Source of the DNA: Hominisplanchenecus faecis
Lineage (GTDB): Bacteria > Bacillota > Clostridia > Lachnospirales > Lachnospiraceae
Direction: 5' to 3'
Assembly (NCBI RefSeq): GCF_020687205.1
Contig: NZ_JAJEQE010000017.1
Coordinates: forward strand, 1 to 56,688
DNA: 56,688 nt
In this document: one piece after another, positions 1-8,376 of the stretch
Position numbering within the stretch: position 1 is the stretch's first letter
Layout: each line of letters begins with the position of its first letter
Program-made: the position numbers and the translations under genes
The notes under the pieces: generated by a model
Databases searched by the model: none
What the model saw: only the letters and a program-made list of their open reading frames with translations
Told to the model about the DNA's origin: nothing

Positions 1-33
1 GTCCTTCAGGCCAAAAGGCAGAACACGAAAAAA

Positions 34-84
34 CAGAGACACTGTAACGGTAGTAAATTTCCGTCACTGTGCCTCTGCTTTTTT
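34..84. terminator. Bidirectional terminator-like hairpin, repeat family 3 copy 1
   Basis: The arms CAGAGACACTGTAACGG and CCGTCACTGTGCCTCTG pair with a few mismatches. A T-run follows and an A-run precedes, so the hairpin could stop transcription from both sides, including typA from the right. A closely similar hairpin occurs at 29016-29062. Confidence 0.65.
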
Positions 85-220
85 ACTATCTTGATGCGGA
101 ACGTTTTGATTCTAAAAACTTTCTGCGTGCATCAGCGTGGCAAAAGGCTGTTTCCTGCCAGCGTGTAAAATATGATATGAAGTGTTTTTAAAAACTATGG
201 CCTTTCAAAAACGTACAGCA

Positions 221-291
221 ATGTGCAAAATGAACGAATTCCCAAGAAGGCACTTTTACGTGCCCTTCGGGGAATTCGTTCATTTGCACAT
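221..291 (-). repeat. ~70-bp palindromic repeat, family 1 copy 1
   Basis: Read on the minus strand it starts ATGTGCAAATGAACGAATTC and ends TTCATTTTGCACAT, with an inner stem around GTAAAA. It nearly matches copies at 30344-30413 and 43193-43263. On the minus strand it lies just 3' of typA, so it would be in the typA transcript. Confidence 0.85.
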
Positions 292-375
292 GCAATACTA
301 TTCTTTTGCAAACACTATTTTAAAATGTGCGGCATTTCAGTTCTTTACACCTGCCGGGAAACCAACGGTAATTTT

Positions 376-2199
376 TTATTTTTTAAAGGAAGCTCTCTTT
401 CTCAGCTTCGGATCCAGAATTTTCTTACGGATACGCAGATGGTTCGGTGTTACTTCCAGAAGTTCATCGGTATCGATGAAGTCCAGGGCTTCTTCCAGGC
501 TTAAGATCTTAGGCGGTGTCAGTTTCAGAGCATCGTCAGATCCGGAAGCACGGGTGTTGGTCAGATGTTTGCTCTTGCAGACATTCAGCTCGATGTCCTC
601 TGCCTTACCGTTCTGTCCGATGACCATACCGGAGTAAACTTTTTCACCAGGTCCGATGAACAGGGTACCACGCTCCTGAGCACTGAACAGACCGTAAGTT
701 ACGGATTCGCCATCCTCGAATGCGATCAGAGAACCCTGCTTGCGGTACTGGATATCTCCCTTATAAGGTGCATAACCGTCAAACATGGTATTCATGATAC
801 CATTACCCTTTGTATCGGTCATAAATTCGCCACGGTAACCGATCAGCCCACGGGAAGGAATACAGAACTCCAGTCTTGTGTAACCGCTGCTGGCAACGCT
901 CATGCCCTGCAGTTCACCTTTTCTCAGAGACAGCTTCTGGATAACGGTACCGGAGAATTCTTCCGGAACATCCACATAAACCAGCTCCATTGGCTCTAAT
1001 TTCTTGCCACGTTCATCTGTTTTATACAGAACTTCTGCCTTGCTTACGGCAAATTCATAACCTTCACGACGCATGTTCTCGATCAGTACGGAAAGATGAA
1101 GCTCACCACGGCCGGAAACCTTGAAGGATTCGGTTGTCTCGGTTTCCTCGACACGCAGGCTGACGTCTGTGTTCAATTCCTTGAACAGACGGTCGCGCAG
1201 GTGGCGGGAAGTGATAAATTTACCGTCTCTTCCGGCGAGCGGACTGTCGTTTACGATGAAATGCATGGCAATCGTCGGCTCGGAGATCTTCTGGAACGGA
1301 ATTGCTTCCACATGATCCGGCGAGCAGAGTGTGTCACCGATGTGCAGATCAGCGATACCGGAGATCGCTACGATGGAGCCGATCGTTGCTTCATTTACTT
1401 CTACTTTATTCAGACCGTCAAACTCATACAGTTTGCTGATCTTTACTTTTTTCTGTTTGTCCGGATCGTGATGGTTGACAAGAACGCAGTCCTGGTTGAC
1501 ACGGATGGTTCCGTTATCTACTTTACCGACACCGATACGTCCAACGTATTCATTGTAGTCGATGGTACTGATTAGAACCTGAGTTCCGGCAGTTTCATCA
1601 CCCTGCGGAGCAGGAATATAATTTAAGATCGTCTCGAACAGCGGAACCATGTCTTTTGGCTCGTCATCCAGACTTAAAGTTGCATAACCGCCTTTTGCAG
1701 AAGCATAAACAAACGGGCAGTCAAGCTGTTCGTCGGAAGCGTCCAGATCCATAAAAAGTTCCAGGATCTCATCGATGACTTCATCCGGTCTTGCTTCCGG
1801 ACGGTCGATTTTGTTGATACAGACAATAACAGGCAGATCCAGATCCAGTGCCTTACGCAGAACGAATTTTGTCTGAGGCATGGCACCCTCGAAAGCATCT
1901 ACCACGAGGATAACGCCGTTTACCATTTTCAGTACACGTTCCACCTCACCGCCGAAGTCGGCATGTCCCGGAGTATCAATGATATTGATTTTTGTGTCCT
2001 TGTAAAATACGGCGGTATTTTTGGATAAAATGGTGATACCGCGTTCACGTTCAATATCGTTGCTGTCCATAACACGTTCGGCTACTTCCTGATTTGCTCT
2101 GAACACACCGCTCTGCTTGAGCAGCTCATCTACTAATGTAGTCTTGCCGTGGTCAACGTGTGCGATAATGGCAATGTTGCGTACATCTTCTCTAATCAT
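376..2199 (-). CDS. typA: Ribosome-associated translational GTPase TypA/BipA
   Basis: This cytosolic translational GTPase of the EF-G superfamily assists ribosome assembly and stress adaptation. The 607-residue protein has the family's usual length. Visible motifs are the P-loop AHVDHGKTT near residue 15, the DTPGHADF switch, and NKID for guanine recognition, followed by the beta-barrel, EF-G-like domains and the TypA-specific C-terminal region. The open frame extends 16 codons upstream, but the start at 2199 (MIREDVRN) is preferred because AAGGAAGAG sits about 10 nt before it and conserved TypA sequence begins there. The gene stands alone on the minus strand. A family 1 palindrome and a terminator-like hairpin lie downstream. 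Identification is secure. Confidence 0.97.
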   Translation of the reverse strand: MIREDVRNIAIIAHVDHGKTTLVDELLKQSGVFRANQEVAERVMDSNDIERERGITILSKNTAVFYKDTKINIIDTPGHADFGGEVERVLKMVNGVILVVDAFEGAMPQTKFVLRKALDLDLPVIVCINKIDRPEARPDEVIDEILELFMDLDASDEQLDCPFVYASAKGGYATLSLDDEPKDMVPLFETILNYIPAPQGDETAGTQVLISTIDYNEYVGRIGVGKVDNGTIRVNQDCVLVNHHDPDKQKKVKISKLYEFDGLNKVEVNEATIGSIVAISGIADLHIGDTLCSPDHVEAIPFQKISEPTIAMHFIVNDSPLAGRDGKFITSRHLRDRLFKELNTDVSLRVEETETTESFKVSGRGELHLSVLIENMRREGYEFAVSKAEVLYKTDERGKKLEPMELVYVDVPEEFSGTVIQKLSLRKGELQGMSVASSGYTRLEFCIPSRGLIGYRGEFMTDTKGNGIMNTMFDGYAPYKGDIQYRKQGSLIAFEDGESVTYGLFSAQERGTLFIGPGEKVYSGMVIGQNGKAEDIELNVCKSKHLTNTRASGSDDALKLTPPKILSLEEALDFIDTDELLEVTPNHLRIRKKILDPKLRKRASFKK

Positions 2200-2261
2200 A
2201 AATAATACACTCTTCCTTTTGTATATGTTGTTTTTCGTTTTTCGCATCTAAACCACTACAG

Positions 2262-2289
2262 AGTTTATCACATTTTTCCCAGATTACAA
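2262..2289 (-). promoter_or_regulatory. Candidate typA promoter
   Basis: On the minus strand TTGTAA (2289-2284) and TAAACT (2267-2262) are separated by 16 bp, with a TG dinucleotide just before the -10. The match is moderate and is judged by eye. Confidence 0.4.
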
Positions 2290-2431
2290 GGGATTTAAAA
2301 AAATTTTGAAGAAAAATCGGAAAACAGACATATTGAAACCATCCGCAGAATATATAAAACTATGCGGTGTTGCAGATGAAGACACCGGAAAATACAAAAA
2401 GAGCTTCATAGGGAAGGGAGAACTGTTATTT

Positions 2432-3055
2432 ATGGCAGATAAGATTATTGAAAACAATCAGGTAACGATCATAGGAGAGGTTGCGTCACCATTTGTATTC
2501 AGTCACGAAGTATTCGGGGAAGGTTTTTATATGGCTGACATACTGGTCAAGAGACTGAGCGACTGTTCCGACTGCATTCCGGTTATGATATCGGAACGCC
2601 TGATTGACGTAAGCAAAGATTATAGAGGAGAATATGTCCAGATCAACGGTCAGTTCCGTTCATACAACCGGCATGAAGAAAAGAGAAACCGTCTGGTACT
2701 TTCTGTATTTGCAAGAGAAGTCAGCTTTGTGGAAGAAGAGACCGATAAAGCAAAGACAAATCAGATTTTTCTGGATGGCTATATATGCAAGGCACCGGTT
2801 TACCGGAAAACACCTCTTGGAAGAGAGATTGCAGATATGCTGATCGCAGTGAACCGGCCGTATGGAAAATCGGACTATATCCCATGCATTTGCTGGGGCA
2901 GAAATGCCAGATTTGCAGCGGGATTTGAAGTCGGTGGCCATGTACAGATCTGGGGACGTATCCAGAGCCGTGAATATGTGAAAAAATTAGAAGGAGAGGA
3001 AGCACAGAAAAGAGTGGCGTATGAAGTGTCCGTCAGTAAATTAGAGTATATCTGA
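2432..3055 (+). CDS. Single-stranded DNA-binding protein-like, tandem OB folds
   Basis: The 207-aa protein seems to hold two SSB/PriB-like OB folds. The first half (about residues 10-105) has IIGEVASPFVFSHEVFGEGFY and YVQINGQFRSYNR. The second (about 110-207) has IFLDGYICKAPVYRKTPLGREI and IPCICWGRNARFA, a typical SSB motif (TPxGxxI...CxxWG). It probably binds single-stranded DNA. It lacks the acidic DDDIPF-like tail of replicative SSB, so it is likely an accessory SSB. The start at 2432 is chosen over an ATG-less upstream extension because AAGGGAG precedes it at a good distance. The upstream 126 bp are in frame but unlike SSB. Confidence 0.8.
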   Translation: MADKIIENNQVTIIGEVASPFVFSHEVFGEGFYMADILVKRLSDCSDCIPVMISERLIDVSKDYRGEYVQINGQFRSYNRHEEKRNRLVLSVFAREVSFVEEETDKAKTNQIFLDGYICKAPVYRKTPLGREIADMLIAVNRPYGKSDYIPCICWGRNARFAAGFEVGGHVQIWGRIQSREYVKKLEGEEAQKRVAYEVSVSKLEYI

Positions 3056-3075
3056 GAAGCAGAGATCTGATATTC

Positions 3076-3104
3076 TTGCTTTTTTAAAAAAAATAGTGTA
3101 TAAC
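3076..3104 (+). promoter_or_regulatory. Candidate promoter of the adenosyltransferase gene
   Basis: TTGCTT (3076-3081) and TATAAC (3099-3104) are separated by 17 bp, about 45 bp before the start codon at 3151. Confidence 0.5.
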
Positions 3105-3150
3105 TGTTCAAAGATATGTGAAACATTCTTGAATTTTTAACGAGGTGCTA

Positions 3151-3657
3151 ATGGATAAAGGTTCTATACATATTTACTGTGGCGAGGGAAAGGGGAAAAC
3201 CACCGCAGCGATCGGACAGGGGATACAGGAAGCAAGTCAGGGGAGAAGCGTTATCATTATACAGTTCATGAAGGAAAGAAATGCAGAAGCAGTTGGTTTT
3301 GTGCAGCGTCTGGAGCCGGAGATTAAACTGTTCCGTTTTCAGAAGGCAGAAGAGGCATTTGAAGATCTTCCGGATGCCGAAAAAGCAGAAGAGATCAAAA
3401 ATCTCAAAAATGCACTCAATTTTGCAAGAAAAGTACTGGTCACGGAAGAGTGTGATGTGCTGATTCTGGATGAAGTTCTGGGACTTGTGGAAGCAGGGGT
3501 GATCGAAGCAGAAGAACTGCGTGCCCTGTTTGAGGCAAAGGGAGAATATACCAGTCTGATCCTGACCGGGATCTATCCGGCGAAAGAAATCTGGCAGTAT
3601 GCAGACGAAGTGACGGAGATGGTCACAGCATATAAAGCGGACAGTAGCGGACAGTAG
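3151..3657 (+). CDS. cobO: Cob(I)yrinic acid a,c-diamide adenosyltransferase (BtuR/CobO/CobP type)
   Basis: This enzyme moves the adenosyl group of ATP to the cobalt of a reduced corrinoid, the adenosylation step of cobalamin synthesis or salvage in the cytosol. The 168-aa product carries the family's modified P-loop GEGKGKTTAAIG at residues 11-22, VIIIQFMK, and the Walker B-like DVLILDEV, all typical of BtuR/CobO (PF02572) and unlike PduO or EutT. A GTG two codons upstream is possible, but ATG 3151 has GAGGTG at good spacing. No other cobalamin gene is adjacent, so it may serve salvage. The lysine riboswitch leader follows on the same strand. Confidence 0.9.
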   Translation: MDKGSIHIYCGEGKGKTTAAIGQGIQEASQGRSVIIIQFMKERNAEAVGFVQRLEPEIKLFRFQKAEEAFEDLPDAEKAEEIKNLKNALNFARKVLVTEECDVLILDEVLGLVEAGVIEAEELRALFEAKGEYTSLILTGIYPAKEIWQYADEVTEMVTAYKADSSGQ

Positions 3658-3697
3658 TGGGATCTTCTACGCTGAGATAAAAAAGTCAACCCGGCAG

Positions 3698-3726
3698 TTG
3701 ACAATATATTTTGACAATGATAAGAT
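3698..3726 (+). promoter_or_regulatory. Promoter of the lysine riboswitch-dapA transcript
   Basis: A consensus TTGACA (3698-3703), a 17-bp spacer and TAAGAT (3721-3726) lie about 100 bp before the riboswitch aptamer. Confidence 0.7.
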
Positions 3727-3824
3727 TATAAACAAATCAGTGTCTGCACGGAGAAGTACGTGCGTACCGGTTTGAGTATCAAAGGGGGCAAATATCTGTT
3801 GACCCCGATATCATGTATAAGTTT

Positions 3825-3990
3825 GATAGAGGTTGCGTGTTTCAAGAGTAAGTCATCCGATGTATTCAGGTACAGGCGAAGGTGGCCAAAAGGGGAAAAC
3901 GCCGAAAGCTGGATTGCACCTGAAGCTTGCAGCTTGGGCATGGAGCTAAGAACTCTATGACTGTCATCGAATGACGATGGGGCGCTATCT
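3825..3990 (+). ncRNA. Lysine riboswitch (L box)
   Basis: The leader of dapA shows the L-box landmarks in order: GATAGAGGTTGCG closing stem, AGAGTAAGT, AAGGTGGCCAAAAGGGGAAA, CGCCGAAAG, GCTGGATTGC, ACTGTCATCG and ATGGGGCGCTATC. The ends pair (GATAG with CTATC). Binding of lysine is known to favour the downstream terminator and so shut off lysine/diaminopimelate synthesis. The gene served, dapA, fits this. Confidence 0.92.
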
Positions 3991-4025
3991 GAAAGAATAC
4001 AGTTTTTATCATTTGTTTATTCTTT

Positions 4026-4060
4026 GGGACAGACCTGATCGCTCGGGTCTGTCCCTTTTA
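4026..4060 (+). terminator. Intrinsic terminator of the lysine riboswitch
   Basis: GGGACAGACC pairs with GGGTCTGTCCC, followed by TTTT. It sits 36 nt after the aptamer, as expected for the expression platform. A further ~160-nt leader of no recognised function separates it from dapA. Confidence 0.88.
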
Positions 4061-4219
4061 TGATACAGAAGCTGTTCTGTTCAAGTCAGATGCACCTGGG
4101 ATCTGTCATATGGTTCCGGCAGGCTTTACTGACAGTTACCCGACAGGATCGCTGTGCACTCTACAGTACAAGTATCAGTTTTATAGCGTTTCAGCCAGTT
4201 CAGATTAGGAGGAAAGACT

Positions 4220-5113
4220 ATGGCTATTTTTACAGGAGCAGGTGTGGCAATTGTAACACCGATGCATGAAAACGGAGACGTAAACTACGAAAAATTAAGT
4301 GAGATTCTGGAAGAGCAGATCGCAGGCGGCACAGATGCCATCATTATCTGCGGAACCACCGGAGAATCATCCACACTGACACATGAGGAACATCTGGATG
4401 TGATCCGCTATACCGTTGAAAAAGTGGCAAAGAGAATCCCGGTTATCGCCGGAACCGGTTCTAATTGTACAGCAACTGCCATCTACCTTTCCCAGGAGGC
4501 AGAGAAGGCAGGAGCAGATGCCCTTCTTCTGGTAACACCGTATTATAATAAAGCAACACAGAACGGACTGATTGCACACTATACAGCAATCGCAGAGTCT
4601 GTAAAACTGCCGATCGTTCTCTATAACGTACCGAGCAGAACCGGCTGCAACATCCAGCCGCAGACAGCCGTATATCTTGCAAAAAATGTAGAAAATATTG
4701 TGGCGATCAAAGAAGCAAGCGGAGATATTTCACAGGTTGCAACTCTGATGCAGATGGCAGACGGATGCATTGATCTGTATTCCGGAAACGATGACCAGAT
4801 TGTGCCGATGATGTCCCTTGGAGCAAAAGGTGTGATCTCTGTACTTTCCAATGTAGCACCAAAAGAAACACATGACATTGTTGCTCTTTATAATGAAGGA
4901 AAAGTAAAAGAAAGCTGTGATCTGCAGCTGAAGGCACTGCCTTTGATCCATGCACTGTTCAGCGAAGTAAATCCGATCCCGGTCAAAAAAGCTCTCAATC
5001 TGATGGGAAAAGAGGTCGGACCGCTTCGCGGACCGCTCTCCGAGATGGAAGAGGAACATGCAGCAAAACTGGCAGAAGAGATGAAAAAGTTCGGCATCAA
5101 ACTGGCAGAATAA
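4220..5113 (+). CDS. dapA: 4-hydroxy-tetrahydrodipicolinate synthase
   Basis: DapA condenses pyruvate with aspartate semialdehyde, the first committed step to diaminopimelate and lysine. The 297-aa protein has the standard length. It contains CGTTGESSTLTHEEH, the catalytic tyrosine region LYNVPSRT, and the Schiff-base lysine in VAIKEASGD. It starts at the ATG after AGGAGGAAAG. It is the first gene after the lysine riboswitch and is followed 79 bp later by dapB. The two are probably one operon under lysine repression, with a small hairpin repeat (5117-5162) in the gap. Confidence 0.97.
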   Translation: MAIFTGAGVAIVTPMHENGDVNYEKLSEILEEQIAGGTDAIIICGTTGESSTLTHEEHLDVIRYTVEKVAKRIPVIAGTGSNCTATAIYLSQEAEKAGADALLLVTPYYNKATQNGLIAHYTAIAESVKLPIVLYNVPSRTGCNIQPQTAVYLAKNVENIVAIKEASGDISQVATLMQMADGCIDLYSGNDDQIVPMMSLGAKGVISVLSNVAPKETHDIVALYNEGKVKESCDLQLKALPLIHALFSEVNPIPVKKALNLMGKEVGPLRGPLSEMEEEHAAKLAEEMKKFGIKLAE

Positions 5114-5116
5114 TGG

Positions 5117-5162
5117 ATAATGCCAGAGTTACTATGTAACGGAGCAATTCGTAGGCATTATT
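5117..5162 (+). repeat. Repeat family 2, copy A
   Basis: The sequence has GTTACTATGTAAC, then AGCAATTCGTAGGCATTAT, and the flanks ATAATGCC/GGCATTAT pair, so the whole unit can fold as a hairpin. It lies between dapA and dapB. Related units occur at 33386-33425, 55511-55543 and 56565-56599. Confidence 0.65.
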
Positions 5163-5192
5163 CTTACATAAATGTAAAGCGAGGAAAAAGCA

Positions 5193-5957
5193 ATGGTAAA
5201 AATTATTATGCACGGCTGCTGCGGACACATGGGTCAGGTGATCTCACAGATCGTAAAAGAGGATGCAGATGCACAGATCGTAGCAGGCATTGATCCGTTT
5301 GATAACGGAAAAATGGAATACCCGGTATACAAAAGCCTGGAGGACTGCAAAGAAGAAGCAGATGTTGTAATCGATTTCGCATCTGCAAAAGCAGAGGACG
5401 CACTGCTTGATTACTGCGGAGCACACAAACTTCCGGTTGTAGTCTGCACAACAGGACTTTCAGAAGAACAGCTTCAGAAAGTGGCAGAGACAGCAAAAAA
5501 GACTGCTGTCCTGAAATCTGCAAATATGTCACTTGGTATCAACACCCTGCTGAACCTGTTAAAGAGTGCTGCAAAAGTACTGGCAGAAGCAGGATTTGAT
5601 ATGGAAATCGTAGAAAAGCATCACAAACACAAACTGGATGCACCGAGCGGCACGGCTCTGGCACTGGCAGACAGTATGAATGAGGCACTGGGGAATGCCT
5701 ATCATTATACTTACGACAGAAGCGACCGAAGAGAAGAGCGTGATCCGAAAGAGATCGGTATTTCCGCAGTTCGCGGCGGTAATATCGTAGGTGAGCATGA
5801 AGTGATCTTTGCCGGAACAGACGAAGTGATCGAGTTTAAGCATACTGCATATTCCAAGGCGGTTTTCGGAAAAGGTGCCGTACAGGCAGCCAAATTCCTG
5901 GCAGGCAGAGAGCCTGGACTGTATGATATGCAGGATGTGATCGCAGCGAACGCATAA
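5193..5957 (+). CDS. dapB: 4-hydroxy-tetrahydrodipicolinate reductase
   Basis: DapB reduces the product of DapA with NAD(P)H in the diaminopimelate/lysine pathway. The 254-aa protein begins with the nucleotide-binding loop MHGCCGHMG and has VIDFASAKA, VVCTTGLSEEQ, SANMSLGIN and the catalytic EKHHKHKLDAPSGTA segment. Length is typical. The ribosome binding site GCGAGGAAAAAG precedes the ATG. It follows dapA on the same strand and a strong terminator ends the unit at 5974-6016. Confidence 0.97.
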   Translation: MVKIIMHGCCGHMGQVISQIVKEDADAQIVAGIDPFDNGKMEYPVYKSLEDCKEEADVVIDFASAKAEDALLDYCGAHKLPVVVCTTGLSEEQLQKVAETAKKTAVLKSANMSLGINTLLNLLKSAAKVLAEAGFDMEIVEKHHKHKLDAPSGTALALADSMNEALGNAYHYTYDRSDRREERDPKEIGISAVRGGNIVGEHEVIFAGTDEVIEFKHTAYSKAVFGKGAVQAAKFLAGREPGLYDMQDVIAANA

Positions 5958-5973
5958 AGAAACAGAAAACCAG

Positions 5974-6016
5974 AATGTCGTTTTATCATCTTTGGGATGG
6001 TGAAACGACATTTTTC
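5974..6016 (+). terminator. Intrinsic terminator after dapB
   Basis: AATGTCGTTT pairs with AAACGACATT, with partly paired ATCATC/GGATGGT inside, and a TTTTT run follows. Confidence 0.85.
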
Positions 6017-6066
6017 GCAAAAGCTTAAGGGGATAAAACAATCGTAAAAAGAATGGAGGAAATTTT

Positions 6067-7023
6067 ATGTACAGACGATTTCTGACGGCAGGAGCAGCCG
6101 CAATGCTTGCAACCGCACTTTTGTTATCCGGATGCAGCAAAAAAACGCAGACCGATACCGCAAAACAGACCGAGACGCAAACGGTAACAGAGAGCAGCAT
6201 GGAAAGTGAAAGTTCCTCTGAAACGGCAAAAGAGACACAGGCGAAGAGCAGCACAAAAGAAACAGCCAAAAAGAAAGCAGAAAGTGAGACTGCAAAAGAG
6301 AAAGAAAGTACATCAGAAAAAAACAGGGAAACACAGACTGACAAGGAAAGTGCCGCATCGGAAAAAGAGACAAAGCAGAGCACCGGAAGCAGCGAAACAG
6401 TGAACTCTTCGGAGGTACATACCGTGATCGGGACGCTGGAAGAGCTGAGCATGGATCAGGTAGTGTTGCTTTCCGATAATGGAAATGAACTTGCGTTTTC
6501 CACGGATGATGTAAAAATCGATCTGCCGTCCGGTATCCGGATCGGCAATCTGGTTTCTATAGATTACACCGGAAAGATCACGCAGAAAGGTAGCGAAAAG
6601 GCAACTGCTGTGCGTATTGCGGGATCGGCTGATGTTTTTAAGAGCGATGCAGAAACAGAAACGGAAGCAGCAACTGAGAAAGAAACGGAAAAAGTAACGG
6701 AACAGACCACAAGAAAAAATAAAAAAAGCAGTGAGGCTGCGACGGAAGCGAAAACGGACGAGAGCAAGGCAGCAGAAACGAAGGCGGATGCATCAAAGAA
6801 GCAGACGGTAAAAGGAACACTGGAAAAGATTTCCATGACCGGCATGACAATTAAAACTTCTGATGGAAAGGAACTGAAGTTCCGGATTGTACAGGTTCCG
6901 CTGTATTTAGAAAAAGGTCTTACAAAAGGAATGTCTGTGAAGATCACTTATCGCGGAGAACTGCAAAGCGAGGACTCCGATCAGGAAAGTGTGGAAGTGG
7001 TCAGGATCCAGAATGCAGACTGA
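6067..7023 (+). CDS. Lipoprotein of unknown function with two similar C-terminal domains
   Basis: The 318-aa protein has a lipoprotein signal with lipobox LLSGC (cysteine near residue 23). Two stretches very rich in Lys, Glu, Thr and Ser follow (about 24-115 and 195-245). Each precedes a ~70-residue domain. The domains at about 118-185 and 248-318 share VxGTLEExSM, a glycine-containing LSDNGNEL/TSDGKEL turn, IGNLVSI or KGMSVKI, and a closing VRI. They therefore look like an internal duplication of a small beta-rich domain. It is likely anchored to the outside of the membrane. No function is recognised. It starts at an ATG after GGAGGAA and appears monocistronic. Confidence 0.8.
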   Translation: MYRRFLTAGAAAMLATALLLSGCSKKTQTDTAKQTETQTVTESSMESESSSETAKETQAKSSTKETAKKKAESETAKEKESTSEKNRETQTDKESAASEKETKQSTGSSETVNSSEVHTVIGTLEELSMDQVVLLSDNGNELAFSTDDVKIDLPSGIRIGNLVSIDYTGKITQKGSEKATAVRIAGSADVFKSDAETETEAATEKETEKVTEQTTRKNKKSSEAATEAKTDESKAAETKADASKKQTVKGTLEKISMTGMTIKTSDGKELKFRIVQVPLYLEKGLTKGMSVKITYRGELQSEDSDQESVEVVRIQNAD

Positions 7024-7151
7024 GGAAAATCGCTGGAAGAAGTGCAGAAAACATGCATTCATGCCGGAATCTGAGAATGCAGACATGAAATCTGAGTTAT
7101 AAAAACTTTAGAATTGTTTAGAGTTAAACTATTTTTATGTACAGTCAAGTA

Positions 7152-7160
7152 TGCTATGAT
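7152..7160 (+). promoter_or_regulatory. Extended -10 promoter of the flavodoxin gene
   Basis: TGCTATGAT is an extended -10 element in the AT-rich gap about 105 bp before the flavodoxin start. No good -35 box is visible. Confidence 0.4.
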
Positions 7161-7265
7161 AATGCAAAGATATCAGGATTATGTGAGTGCAGAGCATGGA
7201 ATGATCCGCAGAGTATCAAAGTTAATGGCTTTTGACATCAATATCATGCCAGAGGAGGAATCAGG

Positions 7266-7766
7266 ATGGGCGTACAGATTGTATATACAAGCCGCACCGG
7301 CAATACGGAGAAACTGGCAGAAGCAGTTTTTGCGGCAGTGCCGGTAAAAGAAAAAAATGTAAAACGAATCGAGGAGAGAACAGAACGGGATGACGGAGAG
7401 ATGTATCTGGTTGGGTTCTGGACGGATCGCGGGACAGCAAGTTCGGAGATCCTGGATCTGCTTGGAAACCTCCACGGGAAAAAGGTTGCACTGTTTGGAA
7501 CCTGCGGCATGGGGAATGTGCCGGAATATTATGACCGGATTTTAAACGGAGTTGCAGCATTTATCCCGGAGGACTGTGAATATCTGGGCGGATTTTTATG
7601 TCAGGGCAAGATGCCGATCCAGGTTCGCAAACGCTATGAGGCGATGCAGAACACTTCCAATACACAGCAGGTGGAGATGCTGCTTCACAACTTTGACGAG
7701 GCACTTCTTCATCCGGACCGTCAGGATCTGAAAGCGGTGGCAGATTTTGTGAAAGGACTGTTCTGA
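7266..7766 (+). CDS. Flavodoxin family protein
   Basis: The 166-aa protein begins VQIVYTSRTGNTEKLAEAV, the FMN phosphate-binding loop of flavodoxins (TSRTGNT). It continues with YLVGFWTDRGTASSEI and VALFGTCGMGN, the usual second and third flavin loops. It is a likely one- or two-electron carrier or NAD(P)H-dependent FMN reductase-like protein in the cytosol. It starts at the ATG after AGAGGAGGAATC. The ybaK gene follows after 7 bp, so the two are co-transcribed. The physiological partner is not evident. Flavodoxins of similar size accompany the bilirubin reductase BilR in some gut Clostridia, but no such reductase is adjacent here. Confidence 0.85.
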   Translation: MGVQIVYTSRTGNTEKLAEAVFAAVPVKEKNVKRIEERTERDDGEMYLVGFWTDRGTASSEILDLLGNLHGKKVALFGTCGMGNVPEYYDRILNGVAAFIPEDCEYLGGFLCQGKMPIQVRKRYEAMQNTSNTQQVEMLLHNFDEALLHPDRQDLKAVADFVKGLF

Positions 7767-7773
7767 AAAAAAG

Positions 7774-8268
7774 ATGGGAAAATCAAAAGAAGTAAAGACA
7801 AATGCCATGCGTATCCTTGAGAGGAACAAGATTCCGTATAAAGAGTATACGTATGAGTGTGATGAATTTGTGGATGCCCTGAAAGTGGCAGACACACTCG
7901 GACAGCCATATGAGCTGCTTTATAAGACACTGGTCACGATTGGAAACAGCAGAAATTATTTTGTGTTTGTAATACCGATCGCCGAGGAGCTGGATATGAA
8001 AAAGGCAGCCAGATCAGTCGGCGAAAAATCCGTTTCTATGATCCATGTCAAAGACATCAATCAGGTCACCGGTTATATCCGCGGAGGCTGTACGGCAATC
8101 GGCATGAAAAAGCAGTATGTGACGAGAATTGATGAAAGTGCACAGAAACTGGAGAAGATGATCGTCAGCGGAGGCCGTCTCGGCGTACAGATCGAGCTGA
8201 AACCGGAAGATCTGAAAAAGGCAAGCAGGGGAGAGTTTGCCGATATTATTTTCAAACAGCCGGAATAA
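7774..8268 (+). CDS. ybaK: Cys-tRNA(Pro)/Cys-tRNA(Cys) deacylase YbaK
   Basis: YbaK hydrolyses Cys-tRNA(Pro) made in error by prolyl-tRNA synthetase. The 164-aa protein matches the family in length and has FVDALKVADTLGQP, LLYKTLVTIG with the conserved catalytic-site lysine, YFVFVIPIAEELDMKKAAR and the glycine-rich YIRGGCTAIGMKKQY. It starts 7 bp after the flavodoxin stop. Its own ribosome binding site is weak (AAAAAAAG), suggesting translational coupling. No clear terminator follows before the large secreted protein at 8377. Confidence 0.93.
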   Translation: MGKSKEVKTNAMRILERNKIPYKEYTYECDEFVDALKVADTLGQPYELLYKTLVTIGNSRNYFVFVIPIAEELDMKKAARSVGEKSVSMIHVKDINQVTGYIRGGCTAIGMKKQYVTRIDESAQKLEKMIVSGGRLGVQIELKPEDLKKASRGEFADIIFKQPE

Positions 8269-8376
8269 GTACGGACAATCAGCAGGGATTTCATTCCCAT
8301 CGGATACCGCTTCCGGCGGATTGCAGAGTTAAACAACATCTGAGATAAGAGGCAGATGAAAGAGAAGGAGAAGAAA

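Larger units (their letters stand above)
1..375. other. Intergenic region downstream of typA
   Basis: No convincing gene is present. The stretch holds a terminator-like hairpin (34-84) and one copy of a ~70-bp palindromic repeat (221-291). Short open frames across the palindrome are by-products of the repeat and lack ribosome binding sites. Confidence 0.7.

Noticed and set aside
182-637. Plus-strand open frame overlapping typA and the palindrome
   Set aside because: It lies antisense to typA and passes through the repeat. It has no ribosome binding site or family resemblance.
3657-4219. Short frames in the lysine riboswitch region
   Set aside because: They run through the structured leader and lack coding features.
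6720-7000. CRISPR or tandem repeat suspicion from Lys/Glu-rich lipoprotein coding DNA
   Set aside because: The repetition comes from codon bias in low-complexity protein segments and has no regular repeat-spacer layout.
7114-7347. Small frame upstream of the flavodoxin gene
   Set aside because: It overlaps the flavodoxin start in another frame and the extended -10 element. It has no good ribosome binding site.
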